Assembly (NCBI RefSeq): GCF_002934625.1 | Contig: NZ_PTJD01000014.1 | Coordinates: 1 to 64,000, forward strand | From: Kineococcus xinjiangensis | GTDB lineage: Bacteria; Actinomycetota; Actinomycetes; Actinomycetales; Kineococcaceae | DNA length: 64,000 bases | Reading direction: 5' to 3' | In this document: positions 43,060-52,195 of the stretch, one piece after another | How the letters are laid out: the number at the start of each line of letters is the position of its first letter | Numbering within the stretch: the stretch's first letter is position 1 | The notes under the pieces: model-generated | Seen by the model: only the letters and a program-made list of their open reading frames with translations | Databases searched by the model: none | Told to the model about the DNA's origin: nothing | Made by a program: the position numbers and the translations under genes

Positions 43060-44001
43060 ATGACGACTCCGATCACCACCCCCGGCACGGCGATCGCCGG
43101 CACCACGGCCGCCTCCCTCGGCTCCCCCACCCCGGCCCCCAGGCGCCCGGACCGCGCCCGCTGGGTCCGCGAGGTCGGCTGGCGCCACCTCGTGGCGCTG
43201 GCCGCCGTGGCCTTCGCGATCTTCCCGCTCCTCTTCGTCGTCTCGGCGTCGCTGAACCCGATCGGGACGGTCGCCAGCACCAGCATCATCCCCCGGCAGA
43301 TCAGCTTCGAGAACTTCACGCGGCTGCTGTCCGGCGAGCGCGGCCCGTTCCTGCGGTGGTACCTCAACACGCTGATCCTCTGCACCCTGGTCTCGGCGGC
43401 GCAGGTCCTGTGCAGCGCCCTGGCGGCCTACGCCTTCTCCCGCTTCCGCTTCCGCGGGCGGCGCACCGGCCTGCTGGCCCTGCTGCTGATCCAGATGTTC
43501 CCGCAGTTCCTCGCGGTGATCGCGCTCTTCTCGATGTTCGCGGGCATCGGGGAGATCGTGCCGGCGCTCGGGCTGAACTCCATCCTCGGCTACGGCCTCG
43601 TGCTGATGGGCGGGGCCCTGCTGCAGGTGTGGCTCATCAAGGGCTTCTTCGACACCGTGCCCCGCGACCTCGACGAGGCGGCGATGCTGGACGGCGCCAG
43701 CCACGCGCAGGCGTTCTTCCGCATCATCCTGCCGCTGGTGACGCCGATCCTCGCGACCACCGGGCTGCTCGCCTTCATCGGCGTGGCCAACGAGTTCATC
43801 ATCGCGAGCATCTTCCTCACCGACGCGGAGTCGAAGACCCTGGCGACCGGCCTCTACGGGATCATCGACGGTGACCGCAGCAACAACCTCGGTCTCTTCG
43901 CGGCCGGTTCGGTGCTGTTCAGCATCCCCGTGATCATCCTGTTCCAGTACCTGCAGCGCTTCATCACCGGCGGTCTCACCGCGGGCGCCGTCAAGGGCTG
44001 A
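43060..44001 (+). CDS. maltose-type ABC transporter permease (MalG-like)
   Basis: A 313-residue permease with six helices. The N-terminal linker is Pro/Thr-rich, and the first helix (LVALAAVAFAIFPLLFVVSA) begins near residue 45. The EAA loop reads DEAAMLDGASHAQAFFRIILPL near 205, and the C-terminal FITGGLTAGAVKG is typical of MalG. Pairs with the MalF-like protein; the ATPase must come from another locus, probably an MsiK-like shared subunit (inference). Confidence 0.9.
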   Translation: MTTPITTPGTAIAGTTAASLGSPTPAPRRPDRARWVREVGWRHLVALAAVAFAIFPLLFVVSASLNPIGTVASTSIIPRQISFENFTRLLSGERGPFLRWYLNTLILCTLVSAAQVLCSALAAYAFSRFRFRGRRTGLLALLLIQMFPQFLAVIALFSMFAGIGEIVPALGLNSILGYGLVLMGGALLQVWLIKGFFDTVPRDLDEAAMLDGASHAQAFFRIILPLVTPILATTGLLAFIGVANEFIIASIFLTDAESKTLATGLYGIIDGDRSNNLGLFAAGSVLFSIPVIILFQYLQRFITGGLTAGAVKG

Positions 44002-44024
44002 GCGTCGACCGCCCGCACGGGCGC

Positions 44025-44068
44025 GGAGGAGGGACCGGGGGCCGGTGGCGGCCCCCGGTCCCTCCTCC
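44025..44068. terminator. 20-bp perfect bidirectional terminator
   Basis: Positions 44025-44044 pair perfectly with 44049-44068 around a 4-nt loop, between the convergent MalG-like gene and the metalloprotease gene. Confidence 0.85.
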
Positions 44069-44104
44069 GTTCCGGGCACGAGCAGCCGGACCGCGGCGCC
44101 GGGC

Positions 44105-45196
44105 TCACAGCACCGGCACGCACTCCCCGCGCCCCAGCTCCGCCAGCCCCGCCAGGTCGCCCGGCCCGAAGGTCACGACCTCGCTGCCCGACGCGTGCAT
44201 GAGCTGCCCCGGGTCCTCGACGTGGCCCAGGCCCACGACGTGCCCGAACTCGTGCAGCACGATCGCCCGCGCCCGCTCCTCACTCCCCGGCGCGGCGAGC
44301 AGCTCGCCGAAGACGGTGGCGTTCAGCTCCACCGTGCCGCTGACGTACACCCACGCACCGTCCGGTGCCGTCACGGGACGGGGGGCCGCCCGGCCGCCCA
44401 GCCCGCGCATCTCCGGCTCCTCCGCGGGGGTCGACCACACCACGAGCACCGGCGCCCAACGGTTCCCGTAGCGCTCGGGCTGCAGCGGTGCGCGCTCCGC
44501 GGACGGCGCCTCGTCCGTGACCCCGTCGTAGACGAAGCGCAGGCCGGTCGCCGCCGCCACCTCGTCCAGCGCGCCGGTGAGCAGCGCCTCGGCGCCGGGC
44601 GGGGCGCCGTCCGGGCGCATGACGACGTGCACCGGCCGGCACGGGTCCCAGGCGATGGGGGTCGTCCCGTCCCGTTGCAGGTGCGCCGGCATCCAGCCCG
44701 CGCCCGACGCGGGGGCGTGCTCCGCCGGCCGCGCCGGCGCCCCCTGCCGGGGACCCGGCCCGCTGCGCGCGGGGACGGCACCGTCCGGAGCGTCCGGCAG
44801 CACCCCCGCCCCCGAGACCGCGACGATCCCCGCGAGCAGCGCCAGGCAGCCGACGCCGAGCGCCGCGGTGCGCCGGCGCCTGCGACGCCGCCCCCGGGGA
44901 CCGGCACCGCCGTACGTGGGCGCCGACCGCCACCCGCTGCGCTGGGGCGCCCTGCCCGTCGCCTCGTCCAGCACCCACTGCGGCACGCGCCCCGTCGGGG
45001 ACCGCGGCACGTCAGGCAGGCCGTCCCGCCCCAGGCGGGGGCGGACCGGGGCCTCGAGGTCTGCGTACCGGGGGTCCACCGCGATGCTCCGCTCCGCTTG
45101 GGCGACGTCGTCCCGCCCGGCCGTCGCGGCGGGAGGGGCCGGCCGGGGCAGCGGCCGACCCTCGCAGGATGGCGGCGCCGCGACCGGGCTCCGCAC
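44105..45196 (-). CDS. membrane-anchored matrixin-type (M10) metalloprotease
   Basis: A 363-residue protein. About 105 N-terminal residues are cytoplasmic, with a run of Arg (RGRRRRRRR) directly before a single membrane helix (about 110-130, TAALGVGCLALLAGIVAVSGAG). The extracytoplasmic part has an IAWDPCRPVHVV start and zinc site HEFGHVVGLGH (His315, Glu316, His319, His325), followed by a Met-turn-like DPGQLMHAS. This matches actinobacterial matrixin-domain proteins. Substrate unknown. The GTG at 45196 has only a weak upstream site; the first 40 residues are low-complexity, so the start could be later. Confidence 0.75.
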   Translation of the reverse strand: MRSPVAAPPSCEGRPLPRPAPPAATAGRDDVAQAERSIAVDPRYADLEAPVRPRLGRDGLPDVPRSPTGRVPQWVLDEATGRAPQRSGWRSAPTYGGAGPRGRRRRRRRTAALGVGCLALLAGIVAVSGAGVLPDAPDGAVPARSGPGPRQGAPARPAEHAPASGAGWMPAHLQRDGTTPIAWDPCRPVHVVMRPDGAPPGAEALLTGALDEVAAATGLRFVYDGVTDEAPSAERAPLQPERYGNRWAPVLVVWSTPAEEPEMRGLGGRAAPRPVTAPDGAWVYVSGTVELNATVFGELLAAPGSEERARAIVLHEFGHVVGLGHVEDPGQLMHASGSEVVTFGPGDLAGLAELGRGECVPVL

Positions 45197-45359
45197 CGCA
45201 GCCGTACCGGTTCACCCGCCCGGCGCCACCGGCTCCCCCACCCGGGTGCCCGCACGATCACGGCGCGCCACGGCGGCGCGGAGGTCATAGCGTGCTGTGC
45301 GGACCCGGCACCGGACCGCCCGCCACGGCGGCCGGCGCCCCGGACGACAAGGAGGCACG

Positions 45360-45605
45360 ATGGACGAGAAGCAGCTCCTCCAGCGCATCCAGGAACTCGT
45401 CGACGAGGAGCACCGCCTGCGCCAGCAGCTGCAGGACGGGCAGATCGACGAGTCCGAGGAGCACGCACGCCTGCGACAGGCGGAGGAGCAGCTCGACCAG
45501 GCGTGGGACCTGCTCCGCCAGCGGCGCGCCCGCAGGGACGCCGGCCTCAACCCCGACGACGTCGACCCGCGTCCCGTCCCCGAGGTGGAGGACTACGAGC
45601 AGTAG
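45360..45605 (+). CDS. DUF2630 family small coiled-coil protein
   Basis: An 81-residue protein, highly charged and helical (LLQRIQELVDEEHRLRQQL), ending RRARRDAGLNPDDVDPRP, the signature of DUF2630. Function unknown. The ATG at 45360 has AAGGAGG 5-6 bases upstream. It stands alone between oppositely oriented genes. Confidence 0.82.
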   Translation: MDEKQLLQRIQELVDEEHRLRQQLQDGQIDESEEHARLRQAEEQLDQAWDLLRQRRARRDAGLNPDDVDPRPVPEVEDYEQ

Positions 45606-45624
45606 CCCCCGCGGCTCAGCGCGG

Positions 45625-45645
45625 CCCGGGTCGGCGCGACCCGGG
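45625..45645. terminator. short hairpin between convergent genes
   Basis: Positions 45625-45632 pair perfectly with 45638-45645 (8 bp, 5-nt loop) in the 40-base gap between the convergent DUF2630 and endonuclease/phosphatase-fold genes. Confidence 0.5.
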
Positions 45646-46410
45646 TCAGCGCAGGTCCACCACGAGGGGCCGGTGGTCGGACAGCGGAACGCAGGGGGCC
45701 TCCGCCGCCGCGACCTCGCCCACGTCGCCGCGGGCCAGGACGTGGTCCAGCTGGCGGTGCGGTGCGTGGGCCGGGAACGTCGGGACCTGCGCCAGCGAGC
45801 GCAGGCCCGTGACGCGCTCCGGCTCGCCGCTGTCCATGTTGAGGTCCCCGGTGAGCAGCAGCGGCTCCGGGCAGCACCCCGACACCGCGCGCATCAGCCG
45901 CCGCAACTGCCAGGAGTTCCACCGCGGCACGAACGACAGGTGGGTGTTCACCACGGTGATGAGCCCGCGCGGCCCCTCGACGACCGCTGCGACCGCCACG
46001 CGCGGCTCGTCGTGCGCGAGGACGGGCCAGCGCCTGTCGGGGAACTTCACCGGCATGCGCGTCGGAGGAGCCGGCAGGCGCACCGTCTCCCAGGAGTGCA
46101 CCGGCAGCCGGGACAGCAGGGCGATCCCGTAGGTCGCCGAGCCGGGCTGCTCGTCCCCCGTCGCGGCCATCCACGTGGCCCCGGGAGTTCCCCTCAGCGC
46201 CGCCACGAACTGGTGCTCCGGCGCCCCCATCGCCTCGGCCGCCACGGCCGTCAGGTCCGCGCCGAACGAGCGCGGCTGGTCCCGGTCCACCTCCTGCAGC
46301 CCGAGGACGTCGGCGTCGAGGTCCTTCACCGCCGCCGCGAACCTGTCGAGGTCGACACGGTCGTCCTCGGGGGACCGGCCGTGGAGGATGTTGAACGTCG
46401 CCACGCGCAC
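45646..46410 (-). CDS. endonuclease/exonuclease/phosphatase-family protein
   Basis: A 254-residue EEP-fold metal-dependent phosphodiesterase. Motifs: FNILHGR (Asn), LQEVDR (metal-binding Glu), YGIALLSRLP, VVNTHLS, LLTGDLNM (Asp/Asn), and C-terminal QLDHVL and SDHRPLVV (catalytic His). No signal peptide. Members act on phospholipids, nucleic acids or inositol phosphates; the substrate here is not decidable. GTG start at 46410. Confidence 0.85.
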   Translation of the reverse strand: MRVATFNILHGRSPEDDRVDLDRFAAAVKDLDADVLGLQEVDRDQPRSFGADLTAVAAEAMGAPEHQFVAALRGTPGATWMAATGDEQPGSATYGIALLSRLPVHSWETVRLPAPPTRMPVKFPDRRWPVLAHDEPRVAVAAVVEGPRGLITVVNTHLSFVPRWNSWQLRRLMRAVSGCCPEPLLLTGDLNMDSGEPERVTGLRSLAQVPTFPAHAPHRQLDHVLARGDVGEVAAAEAPCVPLSDHRPLVVDLR

Positions 46411-46505
46411 CCGGCCAGTCTGCCCCGCGCGAGCGCGGGGTGCCCTCCCGAACGCGCTGCCGCGCTGGCCGAGCGGGCCGGTGCCCCGTCGGGGAAGATG
46501 CTGGG

Positions 46506-47102
46506 GTGACGCAGCTCGAACAGGTCGTGCAGGAGCGCAGGGCCCTGCGGGAGGCCCTCAAGCGCACCGCGGTGGCGCTGAAGCGCAGCGATCTCGGCTT
46601 CTGCCTCTGCGGTGGCTACGCGGCCTGGGCCCGCGGGGGGCCCGAGTCCGAGCACGACGTGGACTTCCTCATCGCCGAGGACGACGTCGACCGGGCGATC
46701 GAGGTGCTGCGGGAGGCCGGGCTGGAGGTGGAGCGCCCGCCGGAGGACTGGCTGTTCAAGGTCTGGACGGACGGCGTGTTCGTCGACGTCCTGTTCCGCC
46801 TCGCCGGAACGCCGGTCGACCGGGAGCTGGTCCAGCAGGCCGACGAGCTGGAGGTCCTCTCCGTGCGGATGCCGGTGCTGCGGGCCACGGAGCTCTTCAC
46901 GTCGAAGCTGCTGGCGCTGTCGGAGCACTTCTGCAACTACTCGCGGATGCTGCCGGTGGCCCGGGCGCTGCGCGAGCAGGTCGAGTGGGACCGGGTGCGC
47001 GCCGATGTCGACCACCACCCCTACGCCGCGGCGTTCCTGTTCCTCCTGGAGCGCCTCGACGTGCTGCCCCGCACCGAACCCGGCTCGCCCTCCGCCGCCT
47101 GA
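46506..47102 (+). CDS. nucleotidyltransferase-like protein
   Basis: A 198-residue protein resembling AbiEii/DUF6036-type nucleotidyltransferases: CGGYAAWARGG, then ESEHDVDFLI with the D-x-D metal motif near residue 53, and VWTDGVFVDVLF, which supplies the third acidic residue. No partner antitoxin or kinase gene is adjacent, so a toxin role is not supported. The GTG at 46506 has GGGGAAG about 9 bases upstream. Confidence 0.65.
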   Translation: MTQLEQVVQERRALREALKRTAVALKRSDLGFCLCGGYAAWARGGPESEHDVDFLIAEDDVDRAIEVLREAGLEVERPPEDWLFKVWTDGVFVDVLFRLAGTPVDRELVQQADELEVLSVRMPVLRATELFTSKLLALSEHFCNYSRMLPVARALREQVEWDRVRADVDHHPYAAAFLFLLERLDVLPRTEPGSPSAA

Positions 47103-47158
47103 CCGCTCCCGGTCCGGCCGCTCCGCGAACCAACCCGTCCGACCCGGGCGGCTCGCCC

Positions 47159-48103
47159 TCAGCGCTCCTGCGGCACCGGCTCGGCGGGCAGGGTGAGCGT
47201 GCGGTCGCCGGGGAGACTGATCATCCGGTAGCCGCCGAGCCCCGCGTACTGCGGAGGCACGATGGCCACCGGCGCCGGCAGCGAGCGCACGGGGACGTCG
47301 TGCAACCCGACCCGCCCGAGCACCACCAGGTCACCGGCCACCGCGCGGTGCTGCAGGACGTCGCGCAACCGCCCCTCCGCCAGTTCGCTGCGGGCGGGAC
47401 GGCGCAGGACCGCGTCCAGGGCGGTCGCCGTCCGCCGGTGCCGGGACAGCGCCTCCTCGTGCGCCCGGCTCCGCTCGGAGTCGTGGTCGATCAGGCGCAA
47501 CGGTCCCACGCCCCAGGGCGTCACCACCCGGGCCCGGACCCGCCCGGTCCGCGCCCGCAGAGCCGCCCAGCGCCCCACGGCCTCGTCGTCGTCCGCCATC
47601 ACGAGCAACTGGCGCACCGGCGCGTCGACCACGGCGGGGCCGACCACGACCAGCGGGCACGGGCAGTTGCGCACCCCGCCCCGCAGCACGCGGCCGGAGC
47701 CGAAGCCCAGGGGTCCGAGGCGCCGCCCCGCACCGAGCACCAGGACCCGGCTGCCTGCGGCGGCGTCCATCAGGGCCACGGCCGGATCACCCCGCACGCT
47801 GCGCACCACGACGTCCGGTTCGCGTCCCCCGCTGCTGCGGCGCTGCTCGGCGAGCGCCTCGCGCACGGTCGAGGATGCGCCCGTGACGTGGCCACCGGGC
47901 ATCCGGGGCAGGCCCAGCAGGTTCGGCGGGTCAACCGCCACGACGTCGAGCCCGCACCCCCAGGTCTGCGCCTCGCGCAGCGCCCACCGCAAGGCGGCCC
48001 GGGAGGCCTCCGACCCGGAGTAGCCCACCGTCAGCGGTGCACCGCCGCCCGGGGCCGCGCCGGCCGCGCTCGTCTGAGGACCGCTGAACTCCGGACCGGT
48101 CAT
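47159..48103 (-). CDS. tandem universal stress protein (UspA family)
   Basis: A 314-residue protein with an N-terminal Usp domain (about 23-155: VGYSGSEASRAALRWAL, and an ATP-loop-like VLVLGAGRRLGPLGFGSGRVLRGGVRNCPCPLVVV region) and a more diverged second Usp-like domain (about 160-290). Such proteins bind ATP and respond to stress or low oxygen in actinobacteria. ATG at 48103. It is upstream of nothing on its strand except the gap before the nucleotidyltransferase. Confidence 0.82.
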   Translation of the reverse strand: MTGPEFSGPQTSAAGAAPGGGAPLTVGYSGSEASRAALRWALREAQTWGCGLDVVAVDPPNLLGLPRMPGGHVTGASSTVREALAEQRRSSGGREPDVVVRSVRGDPAVALMDAAAGSRVLVLGAGRRLGPLGFGSGRVLRGGVRNCPCPLVVVGPAVVDAPVRQLLVMADDDEAVGRWAALRARTGRVRARVVTPWGVGPLRLIDHDSERSRAHEEALSRHRRTATALDAVLRRPARSELAEGRLRDVLQHRAVAGDLVVLGRVGLHDVPVRSLPAPVAIVPPQYAGLGGYRMISLPGDRTLTLPAEPVPQER

Positions 48104-48164
48104 GGCCCCTCCACCCTCGAACCGACCGGTGGCCGCCCCCTCGGGGGGACGGCCACCGGTGTCG

Positions 48165-48374
48165 CTACGGCACCTCGTGTGCGTAGTCGTCCTCGTCGAG
48201 GGGCACGGGCTCTGGTCGCTCCGGGTCCTCGAGGGGACGGTCGGCCGCGTCGGTGACGTCGGGTTCCGCGGGCAGATCCTCCGCGGGGTCCTCCACCATC
48301 ACCGGCGGGGCGGGTGCGTACTCCTCGGCATCCCAGGGGATGCCGTCGATGTTCGTCAGCGGGTCCAGCGGCAC
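48165..48374 (-). CDS. small acidic protein of unknown function
   Basis: A 69-residue Pro- and Glu/Asp-rich protein beginning VPLDPLTNIDGIPWDAEEY and ending in a DEDDYAHEVP tail. The GTG at 48374 has a strong GAGAGGAGG site 5-6 bases upstream, which favours a real gene over chance. No family recognised. Confidence 0.5.
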   Translation of the reverse strand: MPLDPLTNIDGIPWDAEEYAPAPPVMVEDPAEDLPAEPDVTDAADRPLEDPERPEPVPLDEDDYAHEVP

Positions 48375-48522
48375 GGCGCCTCCTCTCGCAGGCCGTCGGC
48401 GGATCTCGTGCACCACTCCTCGGATCGGCTGCCAGGTCTCACGGCCTCCTTCGATGGTGCTCCCGTCGGCGCTGCACGGCAAGAGGAACGGCACGACCGA
48501 TCCCCTCGCCGCGCCGGCGGGA

Positions 48523-51500
48523 CTAACCCACCACGACGATCAGGTCACCGCCCTGGACCTGCGACACCTCCGGCACCGCGATCCGGCTGACCCGGCCGGC
48601 GACGGGCGTGGTGATCGACGCCTCCATCTTCATCGCCTCGATGGTCGCCACGGCCTGCCCGGCCGCCACCTCGTCGCCGACGGCGACCCGCACCGTCACC
48701 GCACCCGCGAAGGGCGCAGCGACCTGCCGCGGGTCGGTGGGGTCGGCCTGCTCGGCCTCCTTGACGTCCGCCTCCACCGAGCGGTCGCGGACCTGGACGG
48801 GGCGCAGCTGCCCGTTGAGGGTGGTCATGACCGTGCGCATCCCCCGCTGGTCGGGGTCGGAGACCGCCTCCAGCCCGACGAGCACGTTCACGCCCCGCTC
48901 GAGCTCCACGACCTCCTCGCGCCCCGTCTGCAGGCCGTGCAGCCAGGCGGGGGTGCGGATCACCGAGACGTCGCCGAAGTCGTGGCGGCTGTCGGCGAGC
49001 ACCTTCGTGGGGCCGGGGAAGAGCAGCCGGTTCAGGGCCTCCCGTCGCGGCCGGCCCGGGCTCTGCAGGTCCTCGAAGTCCTCCTCGCTGGGCACGACCT
49101 CCCGGACGGTGACGTCGCGGCCCTCCAGGGCGCGCGTGCGGAACGGCTCGGGCCAGCCCCCGGGAGGGTTGCCGAGCTCGCCGGCGAGGAAGCGCACCAC
49201 GGAGTCGGGGACGTCGAACTTCTGCGGGTCCACCGCGAACTCGGCCGGGTCGGCACCGACGGCGACGAGGTGCAGCGCGAGGTCGCCGACCACCTTCGAG
49301 GAGGGCGTCACCTTCACGAGGCGCCCGAGGATCCGGTCGGCGGCGGCGTAGGTCTCCTCCACCGCCTCGAAGCGGTCCGCCACACCGAGGGAGATGGCCT
49401 GCTGGCGCAGGTTCGACAACTGCCCGCCGGGGATCTCGTGGCGGTACACCCGCCCCGTCGGCCCGGGCAGCCCGGACTCGAACGGCGCGTACACCTTCCG
49501 CACCGCCTCCCAGTACGGCTCCAGGGCGCCCACCGCCTGCAGGGAGATCCCCGGGTCGCGCTCGGTGAACTCCAGCGCCGCGACCAGCGCCGACAGCGAC
49601 GGCTGGCTCGTGGTCCCCGCCATCGGCGCCGATGCCGCGTCCACGGCGTCCACCCCCGCCTCCACCGCAGCGAGCAGCGTCGCCAGCTGCCCTCCGGCGG
49701 TGTCGTGGGTGTGCAGGTGCACGGGCAGGTCGAAGCGCTCCCGCAGCGCCGCCACCAGCGTGCGCGCAGCCGGCGGGCGCAGCAGGCCCGCCATGTCCTT
49801 GATGGCGAGCACGTGGGCGCCCGCGGCCACGATGCGCTCGGCCAGCCCCAGGTAGTAGTCGAGGGTGTAGAGCCGCTCCGCGGGGTCGGTCAGGTTCCCC
49901 GTGTAGCAGAGCGCCACCTCGGCCACCGCGGTGCCCGTGGCGCGCACGGCGTCGACGGCCGGGCGCATCTGCTCCACGTCGTTGAGCGCGTCGAAGATGC
50001 GGAACACGTCGATCCCCGTGGCGGCGGCCTCCGCCACGAACGCCTGGGTGACGCTCGCCGGGTAGGGGGTGTACCCGACGGTGTTGCGGCCCCGCAGCAG
50101 CATCTGCAGGTTCACGTTCGGCACGGCCTCCCGCAGCGCGGCGAGGCGGTCCCACGGGTCCTCGCCGAGGAAGCGCAGCGCCACGTCGTACGTCGCACCG
50201 CCCCACGCCTCGATGCTCCACAGCTGCGGCGTCAGCCGGGCGACGGCGGGGCCCGCGGCCACCAGGTCCCGGGTGCGCACGCGCGTGGCGAGCAGGGACT
50301 GGTGCGCGTCGCGGAACGTGGTGTCGGTGACGGCGACGGCCGTGGCGGCGCGCAGGTCCGCGGCGAACCCCTCCGGTCCGAGTTCCGCGAGGCGCTGGCG
50401 GGAGCCGGGCGGCGGCGCCGCGGCGAGGTCGACGGCGGGCAGCTTGCCCGAGGGGTCGGGGGTCCCGCGCGGCGGCCCGTAGGGCCGGTTCACGGTCACG
50501 TCGGCGAGGTACTGCAGCAGCTTCGTGCCGCGGTCACCGGACTCGTTGCCGCGCAGCAGGTCGGGGCGTTCGGTGATGAATCCTGTGGAGACGTTGCCCG
50601 CGAGGAAGTCGGGGTCCCCGAGCAGGTTCAGCAGGAACGGGATGTTGGTGCGGACGCCGCGGATGCGGAACTCCGCCAGGGCCCGGCGGGAGCGGCGCAC
50701 CGCCGTGGGCAGGTCGCGCCCGCGCGCGGTGAGCTTGACCAGCATGGAGTCGAAGTGCGGGCTCACCTCCCCGCCGGTCTGGGTGGTGCCGCCGTCCAGG
50801 CGGATGCCCGCGCCGCCCGCGCTGCGGTAGGCGGTGATCCGGCCGGTGTCGGGGCGGAACCCGTTCGCGGGGTCCTCGGTGGTGATGCGGCACTGCACCG
50901 CGACGCCGTTGACCCGGATCGCCTCCTGGCGGATGCCGAGGTCGGCGAGCGTGGCCCCCGAGGCGATCCGCAGCTGGGAGGCGACGAGGTCGATGTCGGT
51001 GACCTCCTCGGTGACGGTGTGCTCGACCTGGATGCGCGGGTTCATCTCGATGAACACGTGCTGCCCCGCGCGCTCCCCCACGGTGTCCAGCAGGAACTCC
51101 ACGGTGCCGGCGTTGACGTAGCCGATGGCCCGGGCGAAGGCCACCGCGTCGCGGCACAGCGCCTCCCGGACGGCGGGGTCGAGGTGGGGGGCGGGCGCCA
51201 TCTCGACGACCTTCTGGTGCCTGCGCTGCACCGAGCAGTCCCGCTCGAACAGGTGCACGACCTCACCGGTGGCGTCGGCGAGCACCTGCACCTCGATGTG
51301 CCGGGGGCGCAGCACCGCCCGCTCCAGGAAGACCGTCGGGTCGCCGAAGGCGGCAGCGGCCTCCCGCATGGCGGCGTCGAGGGCCTCGCGCAGCTGCCCG
51401 GGCTCCTCGACCCGGCGCATGCCGCGGCCGCCACCGCCCGCGACGGCCTTCACGAACACCGGGAAGCCGATCTCCTCGGCGGCCGCGACGAGCTGCTCCG

Positions 51501-51921
51501 GGTCGGACGAGGGCGCCGAGGAGGGCAGCACCGGCAGGCCGGCCTCGCGGGCCGCCGTGAGCGCGCGGACCTTGTCGCCCGCCAGCTCCAGGACGTGCGC
51601 CGGCGGGCCGACGAAGGTGATCCCCGCCGCGGCGCAGGCCCGCGCCAGCGCGGGGTTCTCCGACAGGAAGCCGTAGCCGGGGTAGACGGCGTCCGCCCCG
51701 GAGTCGCGGGCGACCCGCACGATCTCGTCCACGTCGAGGTAGGCGCGGACCGGGTGCCCCTCGGTCCCGATCGTGTAGGCCTCGTCCGCCTTCAGGCGGT
51801 GCTCCGAGCCGCGGTCCTCGTAGGGGAAGACCGCGACGGTCCGCGCTCCCAGCTCGACAGCCGCCCGGAACGCCCGGACGGCGATCTCGCCGCGGTTGGC
51901 CACCAGCACCTTGGAGAACAC
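48523..51921 (-). CDS. pyc: pyruvate carboxylase
   Basis: A 1132-residue biotin enzyme that carboxylates pyruvate to oxaloacetate to refill the TCA cycle. Order: biotin carboxylase (1-455: KVLVANRGEIAVR, ATP-grasp GGGGRGMR, EMNPRIQVEHTVTEE), carboxyltransferase (about 530-800: DTTFRDAHQSLLATR, metal-binding HLHTHDTAGG), PYC allosteric/tetramerisation region, and biotinyl domain with Lys1098 in EAMKMEA. Normal length. The GTG at 51921 is chosen because GGAAGGAG lies 5 bases upstream; the nearby ATG is in another frame. Transcribed alone. Confidence 0.96.
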   Translation of the reverse strand: MFSKVLVANRGEIAVRAFRAAVELGARTVAVFPYEDRGSEHRLKADEAYTIGTEGHPVRAYLDVDEIVRVARDSGADAVYPGYGFLSENPALARACAAAGITFVGPPAHVLELAGDKVRALTAAREAGLPVLPSSAPSSDPEQLVAAAEEIGFPVFVKAVAGGGGRGMRRVEEPGQLREALDAAMREAAAAFGDPTVFLERAVLRPRHIEVQVLADATGEVVHLFERDCSVQRRHQKVVEMAPAPHLDPAVREALCRDAVAFARAIGYVNAGTVEFLLDTVGERAGQHVFIEMNPRIQVEHTVTEEVTDIDLVASQLRIASGATLADLGIRQEAIRVNGVAVQCRITTEDPANGFRPDTGRITAYRSAGGAGIRLDGGTTQTGGEVSPHFDSMLVKLTARGRDLPTAVRRSRRALAEFRIRGVRTNIPFLLNLLGDPDFLAGNVSTGFITERPDLLRGNESGDRGTKLLQYLADVTVNRPYGPPRGTPDPSGKLPAVDLAAAPPPGSRQRLAELGPEGFAADLRAATAVAVTDTTFRDAHQSLLATRVRTRDLVAAGPAVARLTPQLWSIEAWGGATYDVALRFLGEDPWDRLAALREAVPNVNLQMLLRGRNTVGYTPYPASVTQAFVAEAAATGIDVFRIFDALNDVEQMRPAVDAVRATGTAVAEVALCYTGNLTDPAERLYTLDYYLGLAERIVAAGAHVLAIKDMAGLLRPPAARTLVAALRERFDLPVHLHTHDTAGGQLATLLAAVEAGVDAVDAASAPMAGTTSQPSLSALVAALEFTERDPGISLQAVGALEPYWEAVRKVYAPFESGLPGPTGRVYRHEIPGGQLSNLRQQAISLGVADRFEAVEETYAAADRILGRLVKVTPSSKVVGDLALHLVAVGADPAEFAVDPQKFDVPDSVVRFLAGELGNPPGGWPEPFRTRALEGRDVTVREVVPSEEDFEDLQSPGRPRREALNRLLFPGPTKVLADSRHDFGDVSVIRTPAWLHGLQTGREEVVELERGVNVLVGLEAVSDPDQRGMRTVMTTLNGQLRPVQVRDRSVEADVKEAEQADPTDPRQVAAPFAGAVTVRVAVGDEVAAGQAVATIEAMKMEASITTPVAGRVSRIAVPEVSQVQGGDLIVVVG

Positions 51922-52195
51922 GCATGCTCCTTCCGGGCGCACCGTTGCGCCGGCGTCGACGAGCCGACGGCCGCCGGCGGCCACCCGTGCACGGTCCGCC
52001 CCGCGGTGGACGCGGCGGTGGTCACCGGTGACCTCCTCGGCCGAGATGGCCCCATGATGACGTGAACGTCAACCGCGGCGCCGGGCACCCCCCGGCCGGC
52101 CCCTGCGCCGTCCGGGCGACACACCCGCCGCGACGGCGCGCGCTGCGGCGCGAAGGCGCCTAGGGTTCTTGTTCCCCGCAGCGAGGAGGCCGCAG

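Noticed and set aside
44105-45196. Anti-sigma factor or site-2-protease-linked regulator
   Set aside because: There is a cytoplasmic arm and one helix, but the outer domain is a matrixin zinc protease and no sigma gene is adjacent.
46506-47102. Abi-type toxin-antitoxin system
   Set aside because: The nucleotidyltransferase-like gene stands alone; no antitoxin-like gene is adjacent on its strand.
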